Positions 10,220-18,039 of a stretch of 64,000 nucleotides of DNA are shown one piece after another. The stretch's first letter is position 1; every line of letters begins with the position of its first letter. The notes under the pieces were generated by a model. The model did no database searches, was not told the origin of the DNA, and saw only the letters and a list, made by a program, of their open reading frames with translations. Position numbers and translations under genes: made by a program. This DNA is from Mesostigma viride (taxonomy: Eukaryota; Streptophyta; Mesostigmatophyceae; Mesostigmatales; Mesostigmataceae): the NCBI GenBank assembly GCA_009746045.1, contig RPFO01000059.1:2179716-2243715 (forward strand), in the 5' to 3' direction.

Positions 10220-10709
10220 CGTTGGATGAGACCCCCGTGCAAATCTGTACCAACAAAGGCAGCGAATTTGCAAATAGTGCAGATCTTGCTATGAAACATC
10301 ATAATAGAACATCACTTTTAACCATCGGCTTAATTTTTTCGCCTGTCGCCCGCCGGATTAGCCATATTTTAACGGAACGCACGTCGCCATGGCCACCTCC
10401 GCACGGTGCGCGCACTGTGCACCACAATGTCAAAATAAGATCGCGTCGAATTGTGAAAGTTCAGACGGGTCAGTACTTATAGTAGAGATACGAAATCTGT
10501 GGCTTCAAATCGTTGCCCTGTCGTTCTGGCATCCTAGCCGCGCAAAACGTAAAAAAAACGCGGAAAACACGGCATCATACGGTATAATACGGTATTATAC
10601 GTCATTATACGCTAAAACGTATTATAACGTATGAATCATACGCTCAAAGCCAGCGTATTACGTATTATACCGTATTCTACCGTATTATACGGCGTATGAT
10701 CTCACTCTG

Positions 10710-10717
10710 GCAAGCCG
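10710..10717 (+). repeat. hAT target-site duplication, right
   Basis: GCAAGCCG, identical to 8949-8956. Retaining one copy keeps the interrupted ORF in frame. Confidence 0.85.
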
Positions 10718-11194
10718 CCTGTAGTGCTCCGCTCCGCGTCGTTCACGCCTAACTGGCCCCGCTGCAACACCCTCGTCGCCGATGACGCCTGCGAAAGTAC
10801 GTGGTAAACCCGCACCCGCTGCTGTCGGTACAAACTCGTGTCGCCCTGCGCCAGCTGCCTCCGCAACCTCGCCTCGCCTTGTCGCCAACTCCGCACGCAC
10901 TCGCTCAGCTACTGCTGTAATCACCGTCTGGATGCCGACCAAACCGTGAAGCTCCTGCTCGAGGTCGTCGATGCTCCGGTGCTCCGGAATGACGATGGTT
11001 TGCACGTGCCGCAGAATTCGCTCCCAATCTTCGACCTGGTCGTCGACGAATTGCACGAAGCTGCGATTAACAGGCGGACGATCTGCAAGCAATAAAGATA
11101 GATCCCGAACGACACGACGCAATTCAGGCGAAATCGAACCCCCAGCAGACTGCCGAAACCGGAAATCCTGCTGCCGTTGTTCTTCCTGCACCAT
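10710..11194 (-). pseudogene. Upstream ORF of copy 2, 5' part (split by hAT insertion)
   Basis: This is the N-terminal 161 codons of the interrupted ORF: charged, helical and probably coiled-coil in part (DDQVEDWERILRHV ... SIDDLEQELHGLV). It has no catalytic motif I recognise. Its reading frame continues exactly into 8948-8513 if the 8957-10709 insertion and one target duplication are excised, which is the main evidence that it was one ORF. The start at 11194 is the first Met in a frame with no upstream homologue to check against. Confidence 0.6.
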
Positions 11195-11985
11195 TCACCA
11201 CCGGACGAGCTCCTCGCGTCGTCAACGCTGCACACCGCAACCGGCAACGACCCTCCTGGCCGTTCCGCTGAGACTGCATGGTTGTAATTTGAGTTAACGT
11301 TCTTAGCAAACGCAATGTGAAGGATATGGTTGCAATGCAGCAATGTGTGAATATGGTTGGAAACGGAGCTTTGTTAAAATTGGATAATGTTACAGCGCTC
11401 ACACACTTGAGGCTTGTACACGCGCTTGCCAAGTCAAGGCACAACACGTGAGGCGGGCTCGCAAGAGATGCCCATTTGGCACTGGCCTATTGTTTATATA
11501 CTTGTGCACTGTGCTTGCTAGTCCTGAGCAGCCTAGGAGGCCTGCTCAGTAATAACACCCCCGGTACAGTATTCACTACCTGTACAGCGTCCAACTCCTA
11601 TACAGTAGGTCTGCCATACAGGCACAGTGACCACAGAGCACAGTCCACAGTGGCTATTGCATCTGCACCTAGAAGTCCAGGACTAAGCCTGCGGTACCAA
11701 CAGACCACAGGTTAAGGTTCCTATTTCCTGCGTACGACGTATTAATCCAATACCGTCGTAGGTACAGCACCTAATTCCTGTCAGCCCAGGAATTACTGTC
11801 GACCCCATATGCCGTCGGCAAATATTCACGTCCGACTTAGAAGAACAGCCGGCTCGCGCTCGCGCGCGACCGGGAAGTCGGAACGCCATAACTTTCTTGA
11901 TACTTGTCGGAATGAACTCGTTCCGGTGCCGCTGGAATCGCAGAGAAATGCCGAATCAGGATCACGCCAATGCGCTTGGCGTTAA
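11195..11985. other. Non-coding region between copies 2 and 3 (possible LTR sequence)
   Basis: There is no credible gene. It sits where the 5' LTR of copy 2 (minus) and of copy 3 (plus) would be back to back. It contains short direct repeats of the form ACAGTA/ATACAG at 11570-11640 but no block that I can match to the 3' flank of either element apart from the 45-bp repeat that starts at 11986. Confidence 0.4.
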
Positions 11986-12030
11986 CTCAACGTGACCGAC
12001 CGCCATAGCTGAGCCGGTCGGGCTTTAACT
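11986..12030 (+). repeat. 45-bp direct repeat with hairpin, 5' copy
   Basis: Identical to 17795-17839. It contains a CCGACCG / CGGTCGG stem with a 12-base loop. It ends 19 bp before the gag ATG at 12050. Confidence 0.8.
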
Positions 12031-12049
12031 TGTATTCATAAAAATCCCG

Positions 12050-14080
12050 ATGGCTTCCGGTACACGGAGCCGCACGGGCGAACACACAGATACGCCAAGT
12101 GGCGAGGCCGCAGGGTCCGTCCTGCCACGCTTTAGTGCGGACGAGGCCACGAGGTTGATGCAAACCCTCGTGGCGCAACCTGAACTGGCCAAGCAGTTCA
12201 AGCATCTCATGCTGGCTGCTGACGATGCACTAAATCGCGGCCCTCTCAAGCAAACGGAGGTGCCCGCTGATCTACCGGCCGACTATACGGCGGACGACGC
12301 AGCAGATTTTCTAGCTGCTCTCAAGCGTCTGCGCGATGGACGCGCAGACAAAGATTCGGAGCTGATTGGCAAGTTCCGTGCAGTATTCTGCAGTACAACA
12401 AAGCACCCAAACATTGCCAATCTAGTTCGCATTGCGGACGACAACAAACAAACCTGGGAAGTTTTTTACAACGGTCTAGATGCCCACTTGTCGCGGTCTA
12501 AGGAAGAGGCCGACGAGCAAGCCTTCAACGACTTCGAGGGCTATGCAGTTAATAAGGCAAATTTGCCCGGGGCTGCACGTGATTTCCAGGTCTTCGTGCA
12601 CAAGCACAAGCTGCTAGATACTCTCAAGCCCATTTTCCTGTGCAATCGATTTCTCAAGAAATGCGACCTGTCGTCGGATGTGCATCTGACCATAGCGACG
12701 GAACTCAAAAAGAAGAGTGCCGTCAGTTTCGACGAGGGCATGCTGTATTTGATCTCATGCTTCAAGAGTGCGCAGTCCAAGCCGGCTGCCTCGGCTGCTC
12801 TGCCATCCCTGCGCAAGGTGGATGCCGGCGCGTCTTCTTCTTCAGGCGCAGAGGCTCCAATTACGCGGTCGGAGCTTACGGCCATCCTGAAAAAGGTCGT
12901 CGGCCACGGCAACAACGGGGGCCAGCGAGGGCGCAAGCGCGGGCATGGTGGCGACGCCAAGCAGGGTGATCATCCCCCGGCCAAGCGGCAGCAGGGGGCG
13001 TCTACTGACCGCAAGCAACGCTGTGAGCGCTGCTTCGGACGTCGCCATGTCCGGGATGACTGCCGAGTTCGCCCGGACCTGGAGCTCGAGGACAACCTTT
13101 GCCGCAAGTGCCACGACGTTCTGCGTGGTCACAGCGTGGAGGCGTGCAAGGCCAAGCGCATCGTCGTCCACGGCACACGCGAGGAGTGGGCAGAGCGACG
13201 GGCAGCACGAAAGTCAGGTGAGAGCACGCTCGATACCCCTTCTTTTGCTCAATGCGTCACGCTGAACCGGGCCGTCGTAGAGCCTGACGTCGTTCCTAAA
13301 AGCAACGTGACTGCATCCTCTGTCTCATTCCGTGATGTGCTCACGCAATCCGTTGATGCTGCTCTGGCTCTGTCGCGCCAGGATCACGTGCTTCCTGAGC
13401 ACGGGTCTACAATGCGTGACCTAAGCAATGTGGTGTCTTCTAGGTCGGGTGTGTACAACGCCGAGCGACCAAGCACTACTGCAGCACCCCAGCTAGATAC
13501 TGGGGCGGTTGGGCCTATGAGGAATGTTGTGACAGTGCAAGAGAATGCTGGGCGGGCAGATGTTCTCGGTACACACCACCCTAGTGTGGATCTTCACATT
13601 GGCAAGGTGCTCACACGGGCGGCCTTTCGTGCAGCCTCTGAAGCTGCCCAGTTAGCCAATGTCACTACCCCAGTAGTCACCCCACCTGTTGAGAATCCTG
13701 ACAATGCCACTGCACCTCAGGCTGTCACCCTGAAACTGTTAGCATACCAGATGCACCGTGCATACGGGCATGAGGCCCAAGCCGAGGTAGAGGGGGCACA
13801 CATGTTGGGGGCACCTTTATACAACGAGCTGAAGAATGTGCGTGCTCAGTGTCCTGCCTGCATCAAGATCAGGAAGAAGTCGCGTAGGCGGCATGCCAAG
13901 ACTCCACCCTTGGAGCGAGGGTACCTTGTGGGGGATGTCATGCACATGGAAGGGGGGGACACCTATTTCATAGTCAAGGATAGGTTCAGCAAGGCCACCT
14001 ACATTGAGCCGCTGCCCCACATGTTGAGGCTGACCTGCACAGGGCTATCAAGATCAGCCTGGCTTTCTTTCATCCCGTAG
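12050..14080 (+). CDS. Gag plus N-terminal integrase, copy 3
   Basis: This frame encodes the particle protein and the start of integrase. Residues about 50-270 are a helical Gag/capsid-like domain. Two zinc knuckles follow: CERCFGRRHVRDDC at about 325, and a longer-spaced one (CRKCHDVLRGHSVEAC) at about 351. A Ser/Thr/Val-rich linker leads to the integrase zinc module (HRAYGHEA ... CPAC) and first catalytic Asp D629 (GDVMHM). After PLPHM the frame is lost through one missing base near 14023, and the last 20 or so residues are out of frame. A lone DTGA at 483-486 has no retropepsin fold around it. Confidence 0.8.
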   Translation: MASGTRSRTGEHTDTPSGEAAGSVLPRFSADEATRLMQTLVAQPELAKQFKHLMLAADDALNRGPLKQTEVPADLPADYTADDAADFLAALKRLRDGRADKDSELIGKFRAVFCSTTKHPNIANLVRIADDNKQTWEVFYNGLDAHLSRSKEEADEQAFNDFEGYAVNKANLPGAARDFQVFVHKHKLLDTLKPIFLCNRFLKKCDLSSDVHLTIATELKKKSAVSFDEGMLYLISCFKSAQSKPAASAALPSLRKVDAGASSSSGAEAPITRSELTAILKKVVGHGNNGGQRGRKRGHGGDAKQGDHPPAKRQQGASTDRKQRCERCFGRRHVRDDCRVRPDLELEDNLCRKCHDVLRGHSVEACKAKRIVVHGTREEWAERRAARKSGESTLDTPSFAQCVTLNRAVVEPDVVPKSNVTASSVSFRDVLTQSVDAALALSRQDHVLPEHGSTMRDLSNVVSSRSGVYNAERPSTTAAPQLDTGAVGPMRNVVTVQENAGRADVLGTHHPSVDLHIGKVLTRAAFRAASEAAQLANVTTPVVTPPVENPDNATAPQAVTLKLLAYQMHRAYGHEAQAEVEGAHMLGAPLYNELKNVRAQCPACIKIRKKSRRRHAKTPPLERGYLVGDVMHMEGGDTYFIVKDRFSKATYIEPLPHMLRLTCTGLSRSAWLSFIP

Positions 14081-14832
14081 TGGAGCTCATGCTAGACCAG
14101 CAGTTCCGCTGTGTGCAAGGTTTGCCGGGGATGGAGGCCGTGGTCATCGTGGGGCGTGAGGATCACGGCAATATGGGCATGATAGATCGCACTGTAAGCT
14201 ATGTCAAGACTGTGGCAGCCAAGCGACAGGATAACCCACATGGCAAATCCTACGCGGTCAAGACGGCGTGGTGCAAGGAGCTCATGCATGTGTGCAACCA
14301 TAGGCACGTGCTTGATGTCAAGGGCTTTGGGCTAGTCACGCCTCGGGGGCTGTCAGCGGGCACCTACTCACCCGAGGTAGTAGAGGCATACCAACAGCAT
14401 CTACAGGATACCGCCGCCAAGCTGCGGCTCAAGGATGCCACGCTGCCTGATTTGTCTAGCGCTTTTGAGGTCGGGCAGTTGGTCATGTTCCACAAGGAGA
14501 GCTCGCCCAGCGGCAAACGGGGCACCATGCAGGGGCCTGGGGCCATCACAAAGTTAGACTGGCCGCTGCGGGTCATAGACATAGAGTGGAATGATCGGGT
14601 GTATAGGGTACCATGGGCATCGGTGGCAGGCTATAAGCAAGGGGATAGCATGGAGAGTGAGCTGGCAGCCAACAGGGCACTGGGGTGGGTAGTGAAGGAT
14701 AATGCGCCTGTCGTAGCATCTGAGGTGGTACCCCACGGGTCGCTCCCAGGGGCAGACACAGCTACACCCCCCCCTCCCCTGGGCCCCAATATGACCCCGT
14801 GGATGGGTGGGATGAGGATGGGGTGGGTTTGA
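14080..14832 (+). CDS. Integrase C-terminal part, copy 3 (catalytic Glu replaced)
   Basis: Continuation of integrase after the frameshift. LDQQF gives the second catalytic Asp (residue 6). The position of the third catalytic residue, Glu in copies 1 and 2 (GLVERT, GVVERA), is Asp here (GMIDRT, residue 36, 14185-14187), so this integrase is probably weak or dead. A GPY/F-like module (VGQLVMFHK ... MQGPGAITKL) follows. True coding begins a few codons upstream of the Met, at about 14024. The frame ends at 14832, after the C8 tract where the next frame takes over. Confidence 0.75.
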   Translation: MELMLDQQFRCVQGLPGMEAVVIVGREDHGNMGMIDRTVSYVKTVAAKRQDNPHGKSYAVKTAWCKELMHVCNHRHVLDVKGFGLVTPRGLSAGTYSPEVVEAYQQHLQDTAAKLRLKDATLPDLSSAFEVGQLVMFHKESSPSGKRGTMQGPGAITKLDWPLRVIDIEWNDRVYRVPWASVAGYKQGDSMESELAANRALGWVVKDNAPVVASEVVPHGSLPGADTATPPPPLGPNMTPWMGGMRMGWV

Positions 14833-17117
14833 CGGGACCTAGTGCACGTAGTGACTCACCTCCTGTGCTAGCCACGGATAATGTGGGAGGCCCGCCTAGC
14901 GTGGCCTCGCCGGAGGGTCAGGGTCCTGCCCATGCGCCTCGCCCACCTAGGGACCTGGCTTCAACGGTCACGGCCTTGTGGCGTGCTCAGGCGCTTAAAG
15001 CGAAAGCTGCATCAGGGGTGGCTCAGGTCAAAACTCTCTCACAGGGGGTCAGGCCGGTTAAGTCAGCCTTGTTTCCTACGTGTAGACCGTGGCAGCTGGT
15101 GGCTGTGGACACGCAAGCATCCGTGTCTATTATCTCTCGTCGGGCAGCCACCCTGTATCCAGTGCTAGAGTCGCCGTACAAATCGGTGACCGACTTTGCA
15201 GGCACTTCGGCATATCAAGTTACCGGGATGGTGGTGCTGCCGGTGTTGGGCATTGACACGCCGTTTCACGTCGTGGATGGCTACGAGGATGTGGCCTTGC
15301 TGGGCGAACCTTTCGTATCATACCCGGGGTTCTCAGTGTCCGCTGACTTGCTGTCAGTCGCGGGGGTGGGCAGCATCCCGCTTCGCGAGTACCACGCTCC
15401 ATTGGGGGTGGTGGTCGGGCAGCCCGGCGTCGTGCGGCGCTTACCGATGGCGGCGTTTTCCACACCGCCGCTCGTCCAGTCCATCATTCAGCCTCAGGAT
15501 TGGCACCCGCGCAGCTTCGGCCTCCACTCACACTCACTGGCGGCGGATAGCCCTGTGACGTGGGAGCAACTTGTCCTGGACTGTCAAGATCCTCTCAAGT
15601 TTGCTTTGTGGCGCGACGCGTTCATTCGAGCCAAGGAGCAGTGGCGAGAGCGCGAGGTCTACCGAGGATTGGAGAGTGTGCCAGCCGGGGCCACGCGGTT
15701 GCGGTTGAAGTTCGTGCTCACCTACAAGCCGGACGAGACCAACTCTTCGGTGGTGTTCCGGGTAAGGCCCGTGGTCACGGAGACGAAGGGGTCCTCCCCG
15801 CTGGACGCCAAGGATCTTTATACCCCTGGGCTCAACCATGTTTCGCATCGGCTACTGACGGTCATCTACTTGGGCAAGCGGAACGCGGGCAAGGACTACG
15901 GGATGTGGTGCGGTGACTTTCAGCGGGCATTCCTCCACAGCGACGCTGGGGTCGCGCAGCAAACATGGCAAGGCACCCGCTACGTGGTGAAGGTCCCGGT
16001 GGTCTGGCAGGATGGCACCATTGGCAGCGAGTATATCGAGCTGTTGACAGGGGTGGAGGGGCTGCAGAGCTCTCCCATCATCTTCCGCATTTCCGCGGAG
16101 GAGGTCTTGCAGAGCTTAGGGGCCACGTACCATCGCGCGGATCCTAACTTCTTTGTGGTCCCCACCGGCGTCCCTGGCGAGCCAGCCCTCTTCGTGTGGC
16201 ATGGCGATGACTTCAAGCTGGTGGCACCTCGCACCTTTGCTACCCAGTTTCTTGCTGCAGTGGCGGCTAAGTTTCCCCTGGGCAGGGCGGTGGATCATGA
16301 GGAGGGTAAACCCGTGGTGTTTTGCGGCGTGCAGTCTACGTTGCAGCGGGATTCGCGTTCTGGCGAATGGGTCATGCACATGCAGGATAGCCGCAACTAT
16401 GTGGTTGACCTGCTGGCCGACCTCCCGTCCCCGCTGTTGGCAACCCATGGGCCCTCGGTTAAGGGCAAGCTCGGGTGGTTGGCGGACACGGTGGCACCTG
16501 ATTTGGCAGTGCTCGCTCGCCTGCCCGATGATGTGCTGGAAGGACTAGGGTCCATTCATGTTCGGCGGCAGCTGGCCATGACGCCCGGCATTGTGCTTCG
16601 TGGGCTCGATTGCTCACAGCCGGTGCACCTCGAGATAGTGACGGATGCTAATCTAGAGACGCGCACAGTCAGCCAAGTGCGGGCCCGCATGGGGGCACTG
16701 TTCTTTATCAGCAATGAGGGCCAGCCTGGCATGTTGTTAGATTGGTACTCGCGCTTGCACAGCCGCATTGCCACTAGCCCCAACACGGCTGAATGCCGGG
16801 GCATTGTTTCAGCTATCTCACATGGCATGTGGCTGCGGTACTTGCTGGGTTGGGTATTTGGCTCGTGTGGGTTCACTCTTCACTGGACTAGCACGGTGCA
16901 CACTGACTCACAAAGTTGTTTGGCCTTCCTTGACAATCCCTATGCGCGGTCACAGGACGTTGATTACCTCGTACTCGCTGAGGCGGCCTCCTGCGTCACG
17001 CGTCTCCAGCACATCGCGGATGAACTCAATCCCGCGGATGCACTCACCAAGGAGGCGCGGGAGGCTGCCCCGCAGTACGCAGTGTTGCGCAAGCGCATGA
17101 CGATGCAACACCCGTGA
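14799..17117 (+). CDS. Protease-like / RT / RNase H, copy 3
   Basis: The retropepsin-like domain has DTQA at 104-107 and ALLGEP about 65 residues later. RT has D373 (GDFQRAFLHSD) and an HGDD box at D470-D471. RNase H has TDSQS at about 702 and ends in a DALTK motif. The frame is open for all 772 codons. Real coding continues upstream of the GTG at 14799 into PQYDPVDGWDEDG, so the N-terminus is not a true start but a register switch from the integrase frame. GC content is higher than in copy 1. An AATAAA hexamer follows at 17279-17284. Confidence 0.87.
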   Translation: MDGWDEDGVGLTGPSARSDSPPVLATDNVGGPPSVASPEGQGPAHAPRPPRDLASTVTALWRAQALKAKAASGVAQVKTLSQGVRPVKSALFPTCRPWQLVAVDTQASVSIISRRAATLYPVLESPYKSVTDFAGTSAYQVTGMVVLPVLGIDTPFHVVDGYEDVALLGEPFVSYPGFSVSADLLSVAGVGSIPLREYHAPLGVVVGQPGVVRRLPMAAFSTPPLVQSIIQPQDWHPRSFGLHSHSLAADSPVTWEQLVLDCQDPLKFALWRDAFIRAKEQWREREVYRGLESVPAGATRLRLKFVLTYKPDETNSSVVFRVRPVVTETKGSSPLDAKDLYTPGLNHVSHRLLTVIYLGKRNAGKDYGMWCGDFQRAFLHSDAGVAQQTWQGTRYVVKVPVVWQDGTIGSEYIELLTGVEGLQSSPIIFRISAEEVLQSLGATYHRADPNFFVVPTGVPGEPALFVWHGDDFKLVAPRTFATQFLAAVAAKFPLGRAVDHEEGKPVVFCGVQSTLQRDSRSGEWVMHMQDSRNYVVDLLADLPSPLLATHGPSVKGKLGWLADTVAPDLAVLARLPDDVLEGLGSIHVRRQLAMTPGIVLRGLDCSQPVHLEIVTDANLETRTVSQVRARMGALFFISNEGQPGMLLDWYSRLHSRIATSPNTAECRGIVSAISHGMWLRYLLGWVFGSCGFTLHWTSTVHTDSQSCLAFLDNPYARSQDVDYLVLAEAASCVTRLQHIADELNPADALTKEAREAAPQYAVLRKRMTMQHP

Positions 17118-17794
17118 GCCACACAGGGTTACGGCTCGGGCGCTTTATGAATACAGCCATAACTCACCCTGTGTTGCTAGCATTCACGAATATCATGGTG
17201 GTAGTTTTTTTGCTTGTCCTGACCATACCCTAGCCACGTTGGACGGTGCCTTGGGCCCGTCGGCGGGTCACTGGTCCTAATAAATGGGTCACCTTTTGTC
17301 TGGTGGCATAGTTGTTTTTTTCTCGCTACTTATTACATCACTATTCATGTGTGATCACAAGGGCGCGGGTCGATACCGTGGTGATTTTGACGGCCTTGAG
17401 GCCCCCTTGAGTTCCCTACCTTAGAGGGTTTTGTATGGTCTGCATTTGATGTAATTATTTTGATAATTAATCAAAGAACAAAAGAGTATGTCGGAGTTGA
17501 GTAACTCTAGAGCCCTAGGATCTGGCTCTGAGTTCCCCATGTCCGTCCGCACGCCTTCCGCTAGCGTCCGCTCAGCCGCCGGCTATAATCCGGCGGTCCG
17601 ATGCGGGCGACCGGTCTAAGGGCGGCGCCTAGGGCCGGTGCCACCTAGGCCCCAGTCCGGGGCCTTATCCGGGTCAGTACGGACGGCTAGCTTGTCCCAC
17701 GGTTACGGCTAACCGGATAGGGTTTGCTGGCTAAGACATAAACCAGTGGTGGGCCAGCTCCGACAGCAGTTCTCTGTGTTCACCTTATCCCAAG
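17118..17794 (+). other. 3' non-coding region of copy 3
   Basis: There is no gene. It holds AATAAA at 17279-17284 and GC-rich, partly self-complementary sequence at 17560-17720. It may include a 3' LTR, but no 5' partner was found. Confidence 0.4.
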
Positions 17795-17839
17795 CTCAAC
17801 GTGACCGACCGCCATAGCTGAGCCGGTCGGGCTTTAACT
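17795..17839 (+). repeat. 45-bp direct repeat with hairpin, 3' copy
   Basis: Identical to 11986-12030, lying 678 bp after the RNase H stop. It is either the 3' end of a short or diverged LTR, or the leader of a second, mostly deleted element, since an ATG-initiated frame (17841 onward) follows it much as gag follows the 5' copy. Confidence 0.75.
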
Positions 17840-17840
17840 G

Positions 17841-18026
17841 ATGGCGTGCTGGAGCTGGGGGCGGGGGCAGCCAAGCAGGGCATTGCCGTGGGCTTGCCAG
17901 CGGCTGCCGTTGCTGAAGAGGAGGCGACCTTGGTCATGGAGATGGAGGCACAGCTAGGTCGTAAAGCGAGGCGTAGTCCCCGTAGAAGACCATATAATAT
18001 ATATAATCAGAATATACCATATAGTT
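17841..18026 (+). other. Fragment after the 3' 45-bp repeat
   Basis: A short open frame (Ala/Glu-rich, LELGAGAAKQGIAVGL) starts directly after the 45-bp repeat, in the same relation as gag in copy 3, then runs into AT-rich sequence. It may be a remnant of another element's gag leader. Confidence 0.3.
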
Positions 18027-18039
18027 GTCTCACATTATA
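18027..18039 (+). repeat. Target-site duplication, left (13 bp)
   Basis: GTCTCACATTATA, identical to 18864-18876. Confidence 0.8.

Larger units (their letters stand above)
8957..10709. mobile_element. hAT-type DNA transposon (non-autonomous), 1,753 bp
   Basis: Terminal inverted repeats start CAGAGTGAGATCGTACG on the left and match the reverse complement of the right end (CAGAGTGAGATCATACG). An 8-bp direct repeat, GCAAGCCG, flanks it at 8949-8956 and 10710-10717. Eight-bp duplications plus CAG-starting inverted repeats are the hAT signature. Both subterminal regions (8970-9052, 10565-10700) are packed with ACGGTATAATACGG-like motifs in both orientations, likely transposase-binding clusters. 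No hAT transposase is encoded. Removing the element and one duplication restores a 306-codon ORF, which fixes the boundaries. Confidence 0.88.
4251..11194 (-). mobile_element. Copia-like retrotransposon copy 2, interrupted by a hAT element
   Basis: On the minus strand the order is an upstream ORF (11194-10710 joined to 8948-8513), gag (8460-7311), integrase / protease-like / RT (6833-4251), then truncation. RNase H is missing: the RT frame ends abruptly near 4251 where it meets copy 1. A DNA transposon at 8957-10709 is nested in the upstream ORF. No LTR pair was identified. Protein similarity to copies 1 and 3 is clear but distant, so this is a different family of the same lineage. Confidence 0.8.
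11986..17839 (+). mobile_element. Copia-like retrotransposon copy 3, nearly complete
   Basis: Gag with two zinc knuckles, integrase, protease-like, RT and RNase H in order, bracketed by a 45-bp direct repeat (11986-12030 and 17795-17839). It carries two frame breaks: one base missing near 14023 within integrase, and a register change at a C8 tract (14767-14774) between integrase and the protease-like domain. The flanks outside the 45 bp do not match each other, so conventional LTRs are not shown and the ends given here are provisional. Confidence 0.75.

Noticed and set aside
13497-13508. DTGA motif between gag and integrase in copy 3 as the protease
   Set aside because: It stands in a Ser/Thr/Ala-rich linker with no flap region or LLG/ILG motif after it, so a chance match is more likely.
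4251-17839. Conventional long LTR pairs for copies 2 and 3
   Set aside because: I looked for repeated flanking blocks and found only the 45-bp repeat of copy 3; I cannot support LTR coordinates.
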